From Desulfurivibrio alkaliphilus (GTDB taxonomy: Bacteria; Desulfobacterota; Desulfobulbia; Desulfobulbales; Desulfurivibrionaceae), in the NCBI GenBank assembly GCA_011048585.1, contig DSDS01000181.1:1-17639 (forward strand): DNA of 17,639 nucleotides. Reading direction: 5' to 3'. The position numbers were made by a program, and so were the translations under genes. Positions 1 through 10,468 of this stretch are shown here, piece after piece. Below the pieces are notes generated by a model. The model did not search any database, had not been told where the DNA came from, and worked only from the letters and a program-made list of their open reading frames with translations. How positions within the stretch are numbered: position 1 is the first letter of the stretch; every line of letters begins with the position of its first letter.

Positions 1-2588
1 TGCTCCTTGGCCACCACCTCGGGTGGGGCCTTGGCCAGAAACTTCGCGTTGCTGAGTTTACCCTGGATCCTGGCCAGCTCCTTGCCCAGCTTTTCCCGCT
101 CCTTTTCCAGCTTGGCGCACTCGCCATCCACGTCCACCAGGCCGGCCAGGGGAACGAAGATCTCCAGCTCCTGGATAATCTGGGAGGCCGCCCCCTTGGG
201 GCGTTCGCCGCTGGCCAAGATGGTCAGCTCATCGGTCTTGGTCAGACCCCGGATCGCCCCGCTCAACCGTTTGAGGCCGGCCTCCTTGGCCGGGTCGGGG
301 CAGATGATGCTGGCCTTGATAGTGGCCGAGGGGTGGAGCATGTTTTCACTGCGGATATTGCGGATCGCCCCCACCACTTCCATCAGCAGTTCGGCGGCCT
401 CCTCCGCGGCCGGATTTTCCCGGGCCGGATCGGCGGTGGGAAAAGGCTCCACCATGATCGAGCCGCGCTCGCCGGGCAGGGCGTGCCAGATCTCCTCGGT
501 GACAAAGGGGATAATGGGGTGGAGAATTTTAAGGATCTCCTCCAGTACCGTGAGCAAAACCTGCCGGCCCCGCTCCTTGGCCGCCTGATCATCACCGTAG
601 AGCTCCGGTTTGATCCACTCCAGGTACCAGTCGCAAAACTCCTTCCAGACAAACTGATAGGCCACCGAGGCGGCATCATTGAAACGGTAGTCATCGAGAG
701 CCCGACTCACCTCGGCGGCCACTCGGCTGGCCCGGCTCAGGATCCACTGGTGGGGGAGGGGCAATCCGGCGGGGTCTGGTCGTAACTGATTGCCCCGGTC
801 TTGATCTTCGCCTACATGCATCAGGGTGAAACGGGCCGCGTTCCAGAGCTTGTTGATAAAATGGCGATAGCCTTCAATCCGCTCTTCGGCCAACTTGATA
901 TCCCGACCCTGGGCGGCAAAGGCGGCCAGGGTAAAGCGCAGGGCGTCGGTGCCGTACTGGTCCATCAACTGGAGGGGGTCGAGGACGTTGCCGGTGGATT
1001 TGCTCATCTTTTTGCCGAACTTGTCCCGGATCAGGGCGTGGAGATAGACATCCTTGAAGGGGACCTCATTCATGAAGTGCAGCCCCATCATCATCATCCG
1101 GGCGACCCAGAAGAAGAGAATGTCGAAACTGGTGATCAGCACGCTGGTGGGGTAAAACATCCGCAGCTCTTTGGTCTGCTCGGGCCAGCCCAGGGTGGAG
1201 AAGGGCCAGAGGGCCGAAGAGAACCAGGTGTCCAGCACGTCGCTTTCCCGCCGCAGGCTGGTGGAACGGCATTTGGGGCAAATATCCGGCTCCTCCTCGC
1301 TGACGATCAGCTCGCCGCAGGTCTCGCAAGTCCAGGCCGGGATCTGGTGGCCCCACCAGATCTGGCGGGAGATACACCAGTCACGAATATTGTCCATCCA
1401 ATCATAGAAGGTATTGTGCCACATCTTGGGCAGCAGGCGAATCTCCTCGTTGCGCACCGCCGCCGCCGCCCGCTGGGCCAGGGGCTTGACCGCCACGAAC
1501 CACTGCGGCGAGAGGGCCGGCTCAACCACGGTCTGGCAGCGGTAACAGTGGCCCACGCCATGCTGGTGTTCGGCGATCTTCTCCAGCAGCCCCGCCGCCT
1601 CCAGATCGGCGACGATTCTTTTCCGGCATTCGAAACGGTCCAGGCCGGCGTAGGGTCCAGCCTCGGCATTCATGATGCCGTGCTCGTCCATAACCTTGAG
1701 GCTGGGCAAGTCATGGCGGCGGGCGATTTCAAAATCGTTGAGATCGTGGGCCGGGGTCACTTTCAGGGCCCCGGAGCCGAAATCTTTCTCCACGTGGGTA
1801 TCAAAGACCAGGGGGATTCGGCGGCCGATGAGGGGGAGGATTACCGCCGCGCTGCCCAGGTCCTGGTAGCGTTCATCGGCGGGATGCACCGCCACCGCCG
1901 TATCTCCGAGCATGGTCTCCGGCCTGGTGGTGGCCACCACCAGGTGACCGCCGCCGTCGGCCAAGGGGTAGCGGATGTGGTAAAGCTTACCCTCGGTCTC
2001 CTCATGCTCCACTTCGATGTCGGCCAGGGCGGTCAGACAGCGGGGGCACCAGTTGATGATGTAGTTGCCCTTGTAGATCAACCCTTCCTGGTAAAGCTGG
2101 ACGAAAACCTTGCGTACTGCCGCCGACAGGCCCTCATCCATGGTGAAGCGCTCCCGGTCCCAGTCGCAGGAGCAGCCCAGCCGCTTGAGCTGGTTGATAA
2201 TCTGCCCCCCCGACTCCTCCTTCCACTGCCAGACCCGTTCGATGAACTTTTCCCGGCCCAAATCGTGACGGCTGATCCCGTCGGCGGCCAGTTTGCGCTC
2301 CACCACGTTCTGGGTGGCGATGCCGGCGTGATCGGTACCCGGCAGCCAGAGGACGTTGTAGCCCTGCATCCGCCGGTAGCGGACCATGATATCCTGCATG
2401 GTGTTGTTGAGGGCGTGCCCGACATGGAGAACCCCGGTGACGTTAGGCGGGGGAATAACGATGGAAAAATTGGGCCGGGATTCGTCCAAGGTGGCCCGGA
2501 AATTTTTGTGGGTCAGCCAGCTCTGGTACCAGCGCTCTTCAACCTCCCGGAACTCATAGGCCTTGGGCAGGGATTTGTTATCGCTCAT
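1..2588 (-). CDS. valS: Valyl-tRNA synthetase (ValS), C-terminus cut by window edge
   Basis: This class I aminoacyl-tRNA synthetase charges tRNA-Val with valine in the cytoplasm. About 862 codons are visible from ATG at 2588. The HIGH-type motif HVGH is at residues 55-58 after PPPNVTG, and KMSKS is at 527-531. Two cysteine pairs are visible: C181/C184 (CPRC), and a zinc ribbon C421/C424 with C437/C440. Between them lies the CP1 editing region with the ATTRPET motif. The last visible part is the C-terminal Val-tRNA coiled coil (LEKEREKLGKELARI). Judged by family length (roughly 880-950 residues), only a few tens of residues are missing beyond base 1. The start follows the dgt stop by 2 nt, with GGAG about 12 nt upstream, so valS is probably cotranscribed and translationally coupled with dgt. 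The frame is open throughout, and long open frames on the opposite strand here are shadows. Confidence 0.97.
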   Translation of the reverse strand, partial: MSDNKSLPKAYEFREVEERWYQSWLTHKNFRATLDESRPNFSIVIPPPNVTGVLHVGHALNNTMQDIMVRYRRMQGYNVLWLPGTDHAGIATQNVVERKLAADGISRHDLGREKFIERVWQWKEESGGQIINQLKRLGCSCDWDRERFTMDEGLSAAVRKVFVQLYQEGLIYKGNYIINWCPRCLTALADIEVEHEETEGKLYHIRYPLADGGGHLVVATTRPETMLGDTAVAVHPADERYQDLGSAAVILPLIGRRIPLVFDTHVEKDFGSGALKVTPAHDLNDFEIARRHDLPSLKVMDEHGIMNAEAGPYAGLDRFECRKRIVADLEAAGLLEKIAEHQHGVGHCYRCQTVVEPALSPQWFVAVKPLAQRAAAAVRNEEIRLLPKMWHNTFYDWMDNIRDWCISRQIWWGHQIPAWTCETCGELIVSEEEPDICPKCRSTSLRRESDVLDTWFSSALWPFSTLGWPEQTKELRMFYPTSVLITSFDILFFWVARMMMMGLHFMNEVPFKDVYLHALIRDKFGKKMSKSTGNVLDPLQLMDQYGTDALRFTLAAFAAQGRDIKLAEERIEGYRHFINKLWNAARFTLMHVGEDQDRGNQLRPDPAGLPLPHQWILSRASRVAAEVSRALDDYRFNDAASVAYQFVWKEFCDWYLEWIKPELYGDDQAAKERGRQVLLTVLEEILKILHPIIPFVTEEIWHALPGERGSIMVEPFPTADPARENPAAEEAAELLMEVVGAIRNIRSENMLHPSATIKASIICPDPAKEAGLKRLSGAIRGLTKTDELTILASGERPKGAASQIIQELEIFVPLAGLVDVDGECAKLEKEREKLGKELARIQGKLSNAKFLAKAPPEVVAKE

Positions 2589-2590
2589 CT

Positions 2591-3631
2591 TCAGAAAACA
2601 CTCCAGGGTTTGGGCAGAAAGATATTGGCATAAAGAGAGAGGGCGTAGCGGTCGGTCATTCCGGCGATATAGTCGCAGACCATCCGGGCGCGGCTGGTGC
2701 CCTCGGGATAATCGAACGGTTTTTCCCAGTGGAGATCGCTGGCCATGAAGTACTCATACAGTTCACGGACCACCTTCATCGCCTTGCTGAAATCGGCGTG
2801 AACCTTATAGTTCTCGTAAACGTTGTCGAAGAGAAAGGAGCGCAGATCCTCGATCCCGGCGATGATTTCCGGCCGCATGGCCAGTTGTTCACCGCCCCCG
2901 GCCAGGGTCTGCTCCACCAGATCGCGGACCATGGTGTCGATCCGCTTGGAAGAGGTGGCCCCCAGCAGGGTGATCAGCCGGGGAGGGATCTGCCCCTCCC
3001 GCAGCACTCCGGCCCGGACTGCGTCATCGAGGTCGTGGTTGACGTAGGCGATGATATCGGCCAGCCGAACCACCTGCCCCTCCATGGTGGCGGGCAAACC
3101 CTGGGAACTGGTCGGCAGAATCTGGCTACGGCCCTTGGAATGGCGGGCTATTCCGTCGCGAACCTCCCAGCTCAGATTCAGGCCCTGGCCCTTGTTCTCC
3201 AGCAGGTCAACCACCCGCAGACTCTGCTGGTAGTGGTGAAAGCCTTCGGGGTGAAGCTCGTTGAGAACCGCCTCCCCGGCATGACCGAAGGGGGTGTGGC
3301 CCAGATCATGACCCAAAGAGATCGCCTCGGTCAGGTGGCCGTTTAAGCGCAGAGCCACCGAAATGGTCCGGGCAATCTGGGAAACCTCCAGGACATGGGT
3401 CAGCCGGGTGCGATAGTGATCGCCGGCCGGGGCCAGGAAGACCTGGGTTTTGTGTTTGAGGCGGCGGAAGGCCTTGCAGTGGATGATCCGGTCTCGATCC
3501 CGTTGAAAGGCCACCCGGATGGAGCATTCCTCCTCGGGGCGCAAGCGTCCCCGACTCTCCCGGCTGCGGGCCGCCACCGGGGCCAGGTTGAGGGATTCAC
3601 GCTCTTCGATCTGTTGACGTATCAGGGTCAT
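2591..3631 (-). CDS. dgt: Deoxyguanosinetriphosphate triphosphohydrolase (dGTPase-like, HD family)
   Basis: A 346-residue HD-domain dNTP triphosphohydrolase. The family hydrolyses dGTP or other dNTPs to the deoxynucleoside plus triphosphate and helps control dNTP pools. The N-terminus has the family pattern (ESLNLAPVAARSRESRGR). The metal-binding set is visible as H79 (THVLEV), H108-D109 (GHDLGHTPFGHAGE) and D192 (RLADIIAYVNHD). RRLKHKTQVF just before H79 is also typical. The length matches the short bacterial 'type 2' dGTPase-like subfamily, not the roughly 500-residue E. coli Dgt, so substrate preference is uncertain. I keep ATG 3631 because the family N-terminus begins there, although no clear Shine-Dalgarno is seen. 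The gene lies 98 nt after the ABC-F stop and 2 nt before valS. Confidence 0.93.
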   Translation of the reverse strand: MTLIRQQIEERESLNLAPVAARSRESRGRLRPEEECSIRVAFQRDRDRIIHCKAFRRLKHKTQVFLAPAGDHYRTRLTHVLEVSQIARTISVALRLNGHLTEAISLGHDLGHTPFGHAGEAVLNELHPEGFHHYQQSLRVVDLLENKGQGLNLSWEVRDGIARHSKGRSQILPTSSQGLPATMEGQVVRLADIIAYVNHDLDDAVRAGVLREGQIPPRLITLLGATSSKRIDTMVRDLVEQTLAGGGEQLAMRPEIIAGIEDLRSFLFDNVYENYKVHADFSKAMKVVRELYEYFMASDLHWEKPFDYPEGTSRARMVCDYIAGMTDRYALSLYANIFLPKPWSVF

Positions 3632-3729
3632 GAAGCGGGAAGATACTGATAAAATGGCGCTTGGTCAAGAATAAGGTGCGCTCCCGCCGGGGCAAACCGT
3701 TGCCTGGGCAAAGCTTGACGGTCGGGCTT

Positions 3730-5733
<2,004 letters not shown>

Positions 5734-5796
5734 AGTGGGGCCGCCCAGGTAAAAAGAAGTAGTTTAGCACAACGGCCAGGGAAAATCCAGACCAAA

Positions 5797-7322
5797 TCAG
5801 ATGTTGACCATACATCGGTTGCGACCGGTGTGTTTGGCGCCGTAGAGGGCCTCGTCGGCGGCTCCGATCACTTCGCCGGCGGTCCGGCCATGGCGAGGGA
5901 AGCTGGCGATCCCGATGCTGACGGTGTTTTGCAGCTTCAGGCCGCCTTGGCAAACGAAAGTATGTCCTTCCACCGCCCGGCAGAGGCGTTCGGCGACTTC
6001 CACGGCCGTTCCGGGTTCACCGGGCACCAGAATGATAAACGCCTCCCCGCCGTAACGGCAGGCGACATCATTTCGGCGGACCTGGGAACGGATCGGGCCG
6101 GCCAGTTGGACCAACACCTCGTCGCCCACCTGATGACCATGGGTGTCGTTAACTCGCTTGAAGTGGTCCAGGTCAAGCATCAGCACGCTGAAGGTCCGGC
6201 GCTGCTCAAGGGTTTGGACATCAAGGAGTTCCCGGATCTTGGTTTCGCAGTAGCGTTTGCTGTAAAGGCCGGTCAGGGCGTCGGTAATCGCCATTCGGTA
6301 AAGTCTGGCGTTGGCCAGGGTAATCTCGATCTGCTCACTGACCGCCGCCAGCAACTTTTTTTCCATCTTGTTGAAAGCCTCACCTTCCCCACAGTGAAGG
6401 TAGATCAGGCCCAGGGAGACGTGGTGGGTGGCCAGATTGGCCATGGCGGTGGTGTTGTCTTGGGTAAAGGCGGTTTCCCCTCGGGAATGTTGTGCCAAAA
6501 CTCCCGGGCCTGGGCCACCCAGGCCGGTAGTTGATCATCGGGCGGCGGCATCTGGTATTGATGATGCCGGTAGCGGCGATCGCCGTTTTCGCGCCAGCAG
6601 ATCTCGGTGATGTCGTTTTCATGTTTTTCCCGCCTTAAAAGCAGAGCCACCCGCTCAGCTTTAAAGGTTTTCTGCAGCAGGTCGGTGATTGTCTGGCATA
6701 ACTTGCTCCACTCGTTCTCCCGGCTCAGATCCCGGACAAAGGAGTAGAGGTGTTCAGTTTCCCAGTTTTTACGCTTGATTTCGGCCATGGCCCGCTTGAT
6801 CGCCTGACTCATCACATTGAATTGCACCGCCATGTCCTGGATCTCGCCTTCGGCCTCCACTTCGACCCAGTGGGAGAAATCGCCCCGCCCGGCCTGCATA
6901 AAACCGGTTTCCAGCTGTTGCAGGGGGCGGCATCGTCCCGGCCATTCGATGGCAGGCAACGCACTCGGGGGTGTGGTCGGCGGAGAAACGGGGATTCTCG
7001 GAGCGGGGGGTGCCGGAGACCAGCAGGGTCCCGTTTTTGCTGAGGATGCCGATATTGGAGGGTTGGACGATCTGATGGACGCCGGCCACGGTGCGGCGGA
7101 TCGCCTCCCAGTCGTTTTCCAGCATGGCCTGGCGTAAAAGATGCTCCACGGTGAGGGTCACCCGCATCCCTTCCTCGTGGGCCGCCTCGAGGTAACGCCT
7201 CCGTTCATGTGACAGGATGCCGACCAGGGAGACCAGGATCGAAAGGGCCAGCAATAGAAACAGAGTGGCCAGTAATCTGAAGCGGATGGTGCGGGTGAAT
7301 TCGCCGATACCTCTCGCGCCAT
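5797..7322 (-). pseudogene. Broken membrane sensor diguanylate cyclase (TM - CxxCH - HAMP - GAF-like - GGDEF)
   Basis: Three reading-frame segments join into one sensor. Segment 1 (open from about 7359 to 6930) has one membrane helix (RFRLLATLFLLLALSILVSL), a periplasmic-type helical region and CVACH at 6949-6963, a c-type heme motif. Segment 2 (about 6929-6480, another frame) begins abruptly inside a HAMP domain (RPLQQL...GDFSHWVEV) and continues into a GAF-like region. Segment 3 (about 6480-5797, back in the first frame) completes the GAF and carries a GGDEF domain with the RxxD I-site (RRND). Its signature is GGEAF instead of GGEEF. The expected second membrane helix between CVACH and HAMP is missing, so the first break is a deletion with frameshift. 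The second break fits loss of one G in the G-run at 6477-6480 (IPEG/GETAF). The best start signal, GAGGAAGG before ATG 7322, is out of frame with the membrane helix; TTG 7359 is in frame but poorly supported. Apparently non-functional unless the sequence is wrong. Confidence 0.85.
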
Positions 7323-7426
7323 CGGGCCTTCCTCGCTGGGGTTCATTTTGCGGCTGCAATCAGCCGTTAACCTACTGTCCTTCGTCGGCGGCGGCAACCC
7401 CTATGAGTCCAAAGCGGCACAATTTG

Positions 7427-7455
7427 TTGACAATTATTATCGAATCCATAACAAT
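7427..7455 (+). promoter_or_regulatory. Putative sigma70-type promoter for the HD-GYP gene
   Basis: A perfect -35 hexamer TTGACA (7427-7432), a 17-nt spacer and AACAAT (7450-7455, 4 of 6 matches to TATAAT) lie in an AT-rich island in otherwise GC-rich sequence. The predicted transcription start near 7462 leaves about 45 nt of leader before ATG 7507, whereas the alternative TTG at 7471 would have almost no leader. This helps decide the start of the downstream gene. Judged by eye only. Confidence 0.5.
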
Positions 7456-7506
7456 TCGAGTAGGAACTAATTGCGCTTATTTCATGATATTTGGGAAAAG
7501 AGAGTC

Positions 7507-8949
7507 ATGCGAGCCCGCCTTCACCCAGCCAAAAGCGAACTCTATTCGCAACTGCCTATCGACCGGCTGATTGCCCTGGTCGAAAACGGGGGCAAGGTGC
7601 GAACCGGGGTGGATCTCTTCAACGGGCGCGGGGTGCTGTTGCTGGAGAAAAGCGTCCTGGTGGCCGACCCTAAAATTTTACGCAAGGTTAAAGCCCAGGG
7701 GACCATGTCCGTGCCTATCGCCGATAGGGGAGGGGGTGGAGTCTGGGATCGTAAGGGGCGCAAAATATCCTTGCCCGAGGGAGAGCCGGTTCAACCCCTT
7801 TTCGCTGACAAGTCCGTGACCTGGCCCAAGCTTTCCAAGGATGTAGAGCTTAAGATCAGCGAGATAACCGAGATAAAGCTGGCGGCCGCCCGCAGGTATG
7901 AACTGGCCAAGGAGTGCATCAAAAAAACTCTGGATTCGATCCGCCAGGCCGGCGGCGAGTTCGACCTGGAGCCGATCTCACAAACGGTGGGAGAGCTGGT
8001 CGATTTCGTCACCGTGAACGACAACTCTTTTGCCTACTTGACCCGGGAGATCTTCTCTTACGACGATTACCTCTATAACCACTCGATCAATGTCTGCACC
8101 ATCGGCACGGTGATCATGCAGCGATTCAACAGCGCGTTCAGTACTGCGGTCAACTCCTTCCTCAACGATAATCCCGAGGGCCCGCCGGGCGCGGCCCCCC
8201 GGGATCCGGGGGCTTTCGTCTACTATACCTCTTCCGAGCTGCGCAACATATCCATCGGCTACTTCCTGCATGACCTGGGCAAGGTGATGATCGATCCGGA
8301 AATTCTTAACAAAGCCGGCGAATTGACGGCAAAGGAGTTCCAGGTGGTCAAATCCCACGTCACCGACAAGGTGGAGCGGGTGTTGCGCAAAAACAAGCTG
8401 AGCGACCCCCATATCGTCAATGTCTGCCTCTACCACCACGCCGCCCTCTATGCCGGCGAGGAGCGCTGTTATCCCCAGCAGGATCACCACTTGGTGCCCT
8501 CCTACGTCAAGGTCTGCAAACTGGCGGACATTTACGATGCCATGACCTCGATACGCTGCTACAAGGGCGCCCTCAACCCGGTGAGCGTGGTCTCCGAGAT
8601 ATTCCACCACTACGCCCGCAAAGATCCCTTCCTCCAGTATATCCTCCACTCGTTCATCGGTTCGGTGGGGATCTACCCGGCCGGCAGCGTGGTCTATCTA
8701 ACCAACGGGCAACTGGCCTACGTCCTGGACAGCGACGGCCCCATCCTGCTGCCGCTCACCGATTCCGGGGGCACTCCCCTGACCAAAGAGCCCGAGGTGG
8801 TCGTGATGGATCGGGGGCAGATCACCAATTCGCTGGCCATCGACCGTCAGCAGCCGCCCATCTCCCCTCTGGAGGCCTATCGGATCCTGCCCGATTATCT
8901 GCGCCGGACCTTGGAGGCGGGCCGCCGGCAAAAACCGGTGCTGGCCTGA
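7507..8949 (+). CDS. HD-GYP-type phosphohydrolase with degenerate GYP motif (putative c-di-GMP phosphodiesterase)
   Basis: A 480-residue cytoplasmic protein from ATG 7507, with no membrane segment. Residues 1-110 resemble the N-terminal region often found before bacterial HD-GYP domains, and residues 110-150 are helical. The HD core shows all the usual metal ligands: H192 (NHSINVCTIG), H255-D256 in HDLGKVMIDPEILNK, H284 (KSHV), H310-H311 and D341 (CKLADIYDAMTSIRCYK). The diagnostic HHExxxGxGYP is altered to HHAALYAGEERCYP, so the glutamate after HH is Ala312 and the glycine of GYP is Cys321. An extra Gly/Pro-rich loop (about 218-238) separates the first ligand from HD. The family hydrolyses c-di-GMP to pGpG or GMP; activity here is plausible but not certain. 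An in-frame TTG at 7471 (AGGA 6 nt upstream) would add 12 residues. The gene is followed after 46 nt by a diguanylate cyclase and is probably in an operon with it. Confidence 0.88.
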   Translation: MRARLHPAKSELYSQLPIDRLIALVENGGKVRTGVDLFNGRGVLLLEKSVLVADPKILRKVKAQGTMSVPIADRGGGGVWDRKGRKISLPEGEPVQPLFADKSVTWPKLSKDVELKISEITEIKLAAARRYELAKECIKKTLDSIRQAGGEFDLEPISQTVGELVDFVTVNDNSFAYLTREIFSYDDYLYNHSINVCTIGTVIMQRFNSAFSTAVNSFLNDNPEGPPGAAPRDPGAFVYYTSSELRNISIGYFLHDLGKVMIDPEILNKAGELTAKEFQVVKSHVTDKVERVLRKNKLSDPHIVNVCLYHHAALYAGEERCYPQQDHHLVPSYVKVCKLADIYDAMTSIRCYKGALNPVSVVSEIFHHYARKDPFLQYILHSFIGSVGIYPAGSVVYLTNGQLAYVLDSDGPILLPLTDSGGTPLTKEPEVVVMDRGQITNSLAIDRQQPPISPLEAYRILPDYLRRTLEAGRRQKPVLA

Positions 8950-8995
8950 TGTTAACCCTATCGTTTTTTTATCTTAAAAGAAGAGGTTAGACATT

Positions 8996-10468
8996 TTGCG
9001 CCCAAACTCGTTTTCCGGTCTCGACGACAACTTCTTCCTCACCGCCCAGCGGGAAAGCGAGGCGCTCAGGGAGCGCCTGCTGGAACTCTACCTGCTTTAC
9101 GCCACCAGCCGGACCTGCAGTGTAGCCGTCCAGACCAGCTCTCTTTTCGTCAATATCGTTGACCTGCTGAAAAACACCTTGCAGGTGGAGGAGTTCTGCC
9201 TGATGTTGCGGGATCCGGTCAGCGGCCTTTACGAGATGTGGACCGCCGACGACCGGGTTATGGCCCAGGCCGGTGATTTCAGCTTCCGCCCCGGGGAAGG
9301 AATCTCCGGATTGGTGGTGGAGAGCGCTGAGCCGATCCTGGTGCCCGATGTCAGCCGGGAGCCGCGCTTTCTCAACTACCATGGCATGCTCCCCGATATC
9401 GGATCATTCCTCTCGGTGCCGCTTGTTGACGGTAATGGCCGGGTTTTCGGGGTGCTGAATATCCACAAACCCCGCCCCAACAGTTTTCGCGAACACGATA
9501 AAAATTTTTTCTGTGCCGTGGCCAACAATCTGGCGGTGGCCCTGGAGCGGGCCCGCCTCTTTGAAAATGCCTGCCGGGAGGCGATGCACGACGAACTGAC
9601 CGGGCTTTACAACCGCCGCTACCTGCAGGACTGCGGCACCCGGGAACTGCTTAAAGCCCGGCGCTCCCAGACGCCGATCGCGCTGCTGCTCCTTGATCTG
9701 GACAACTTTAAGGAGGTCAACGACCTTTGGGGCCATGCCCGGGGGGATGAGGTGCTGACCGGACTGGCGTCCCTGCTGAGCAAAAATCTGCGCCAGAGCG
9801 ACGTGGCGGCCCGTTACGGAGGAGAGGAGTTTGTGGTCCTCTTACCCGACACCACGGGGTTCGGGGCCTATGGCCTGGCCGAGAAGTTGCGGGCGACCGT
9901 GGCCGGCGAACTGGCGCTTAAAGATGGCGACAATTGCCGCCCGATTACCGTGACGGTGGGAGTCGCCTCCTTTCCCGAGGATGGCCAAGATTTAGACCAG
10001 TTGCTGGCGGCGGCCGATCGCCGCCTTTATCTGGGCAAAGCGGCGGGACGTAACCGGGTGGTGGGAGAACAGCAGGAGCAGCCTGCGGTCCAGCTCAGCC
10101 CCAATCGGCGTAAATCCCCCCGCCGGCCCACGGCCCTGCGGGCTCTGGGCAATCAGCCCGAGTCGGTACTACCGGCGGCGGTACGGGCCATCGATATCCA
10201 ACATGGCCGGGAGTGGAAAGCCTGTTCGCTGCTTAATGCCAGCAGCCACGGCTTTAGCAGTACGATCGGTTTTGCTCCGGAGGTTGGGGCTCAATATCGC
10301 TGCCGAGCGGTTTCTGGAGCCCAAAAGTCCCAATTCCTTGATTTCACGGTCCAGGTTCGCCATGTCGAGCTGTTGGCCAAAGATCGATTCCTGATGGGAG
10401 TCAGGGTTGGTGCGGGTGACGCCGGGGAGTGGCAAAGGGTTTACGCCATGCTGACCGGAAGGGCCTGA
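8996..10468 (+). CDS. GAF-GGDEF-PilZ protein (putative diguanylate cyclase with its own c-di-GMP receptor domain)
   Basis: A 490-residue soluble protein. A GAF domain covers about residues 40-190 (ligand unknown). A GGDEF domain follows (about 195-358) with the intact catalytic motif GGEEF (275-279), the inhibitory-site RxxD (R266-D269, five residues upstream) and the usual DELTGLYNRRYL start. The C-terminus (about 370-488) reads as a PilZ domain: RKSPR (372-376) fits RxxxR and NASSHG (414-419) fits (D/N)xSxxG, both known c-di-GMP contacts. The protein should make c-di-GMP from two GTP and also bind the product. The start is TTG at 8996, with AAGAGG 9 nt upstream; the next Met (residue 70) lies inside the GAF domain. 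It follows the HD-GYP gene by 46 nt, and its TGA overlaps the next ATG (TGATG), so the genes are probably cotranscribed. Confidence 0.92.
   Translation: MRPNSFSGLDDNFFLTAQRESEALRERLLELYLLYATSRTCSVAVQTSSLFVNIVDLLKNTLQVEEFCLMLRDPVSGLYEMWTADDRVMAQAGDFSFRPGEGISGLVVESAEPILVPDVSREPRFLNYHGMLPDIGSFLSVPLVDGNGRVFGVLNIHKPRPNSFREHDKNFFCAVANNLAVALERARLFENACREAMHDELTGLYNRRYLQDCGTRELLKARRSQTPIALLLLDLDNFKEVNDLWGHARGDEVLTGLASLLSKNLRQSDVAARYGGEEFVVLLPDTTGFGAYGLAEKLRATVAGELALKDGDNCRPITVTVGVASFPEDGQDLDQLLAAADRRLYLGKAAGRNRVVGEQQEQPAVQLSPNRRKSPRRPTALRALGNQPESVLPAAVRAIDIQHGREWKACSLLNASSHGFSSTIGFAPEVGAQYRCRAVSGAQKSQFLDFTVQVRHVELLAKDRFLMGVRVGAGDAGEWQRVYAMLTGRA

Noticed and set aside
801..2633. 610-codon open frame on the plus strand
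   Set aside because: Antisense to valS, whose motifs (HVGH, KMSKS, zinc cysteines) are unmistakable. The plus-strand product is rich in Gly, His and Pro with no recognisable domain: a GC-driven shadow.
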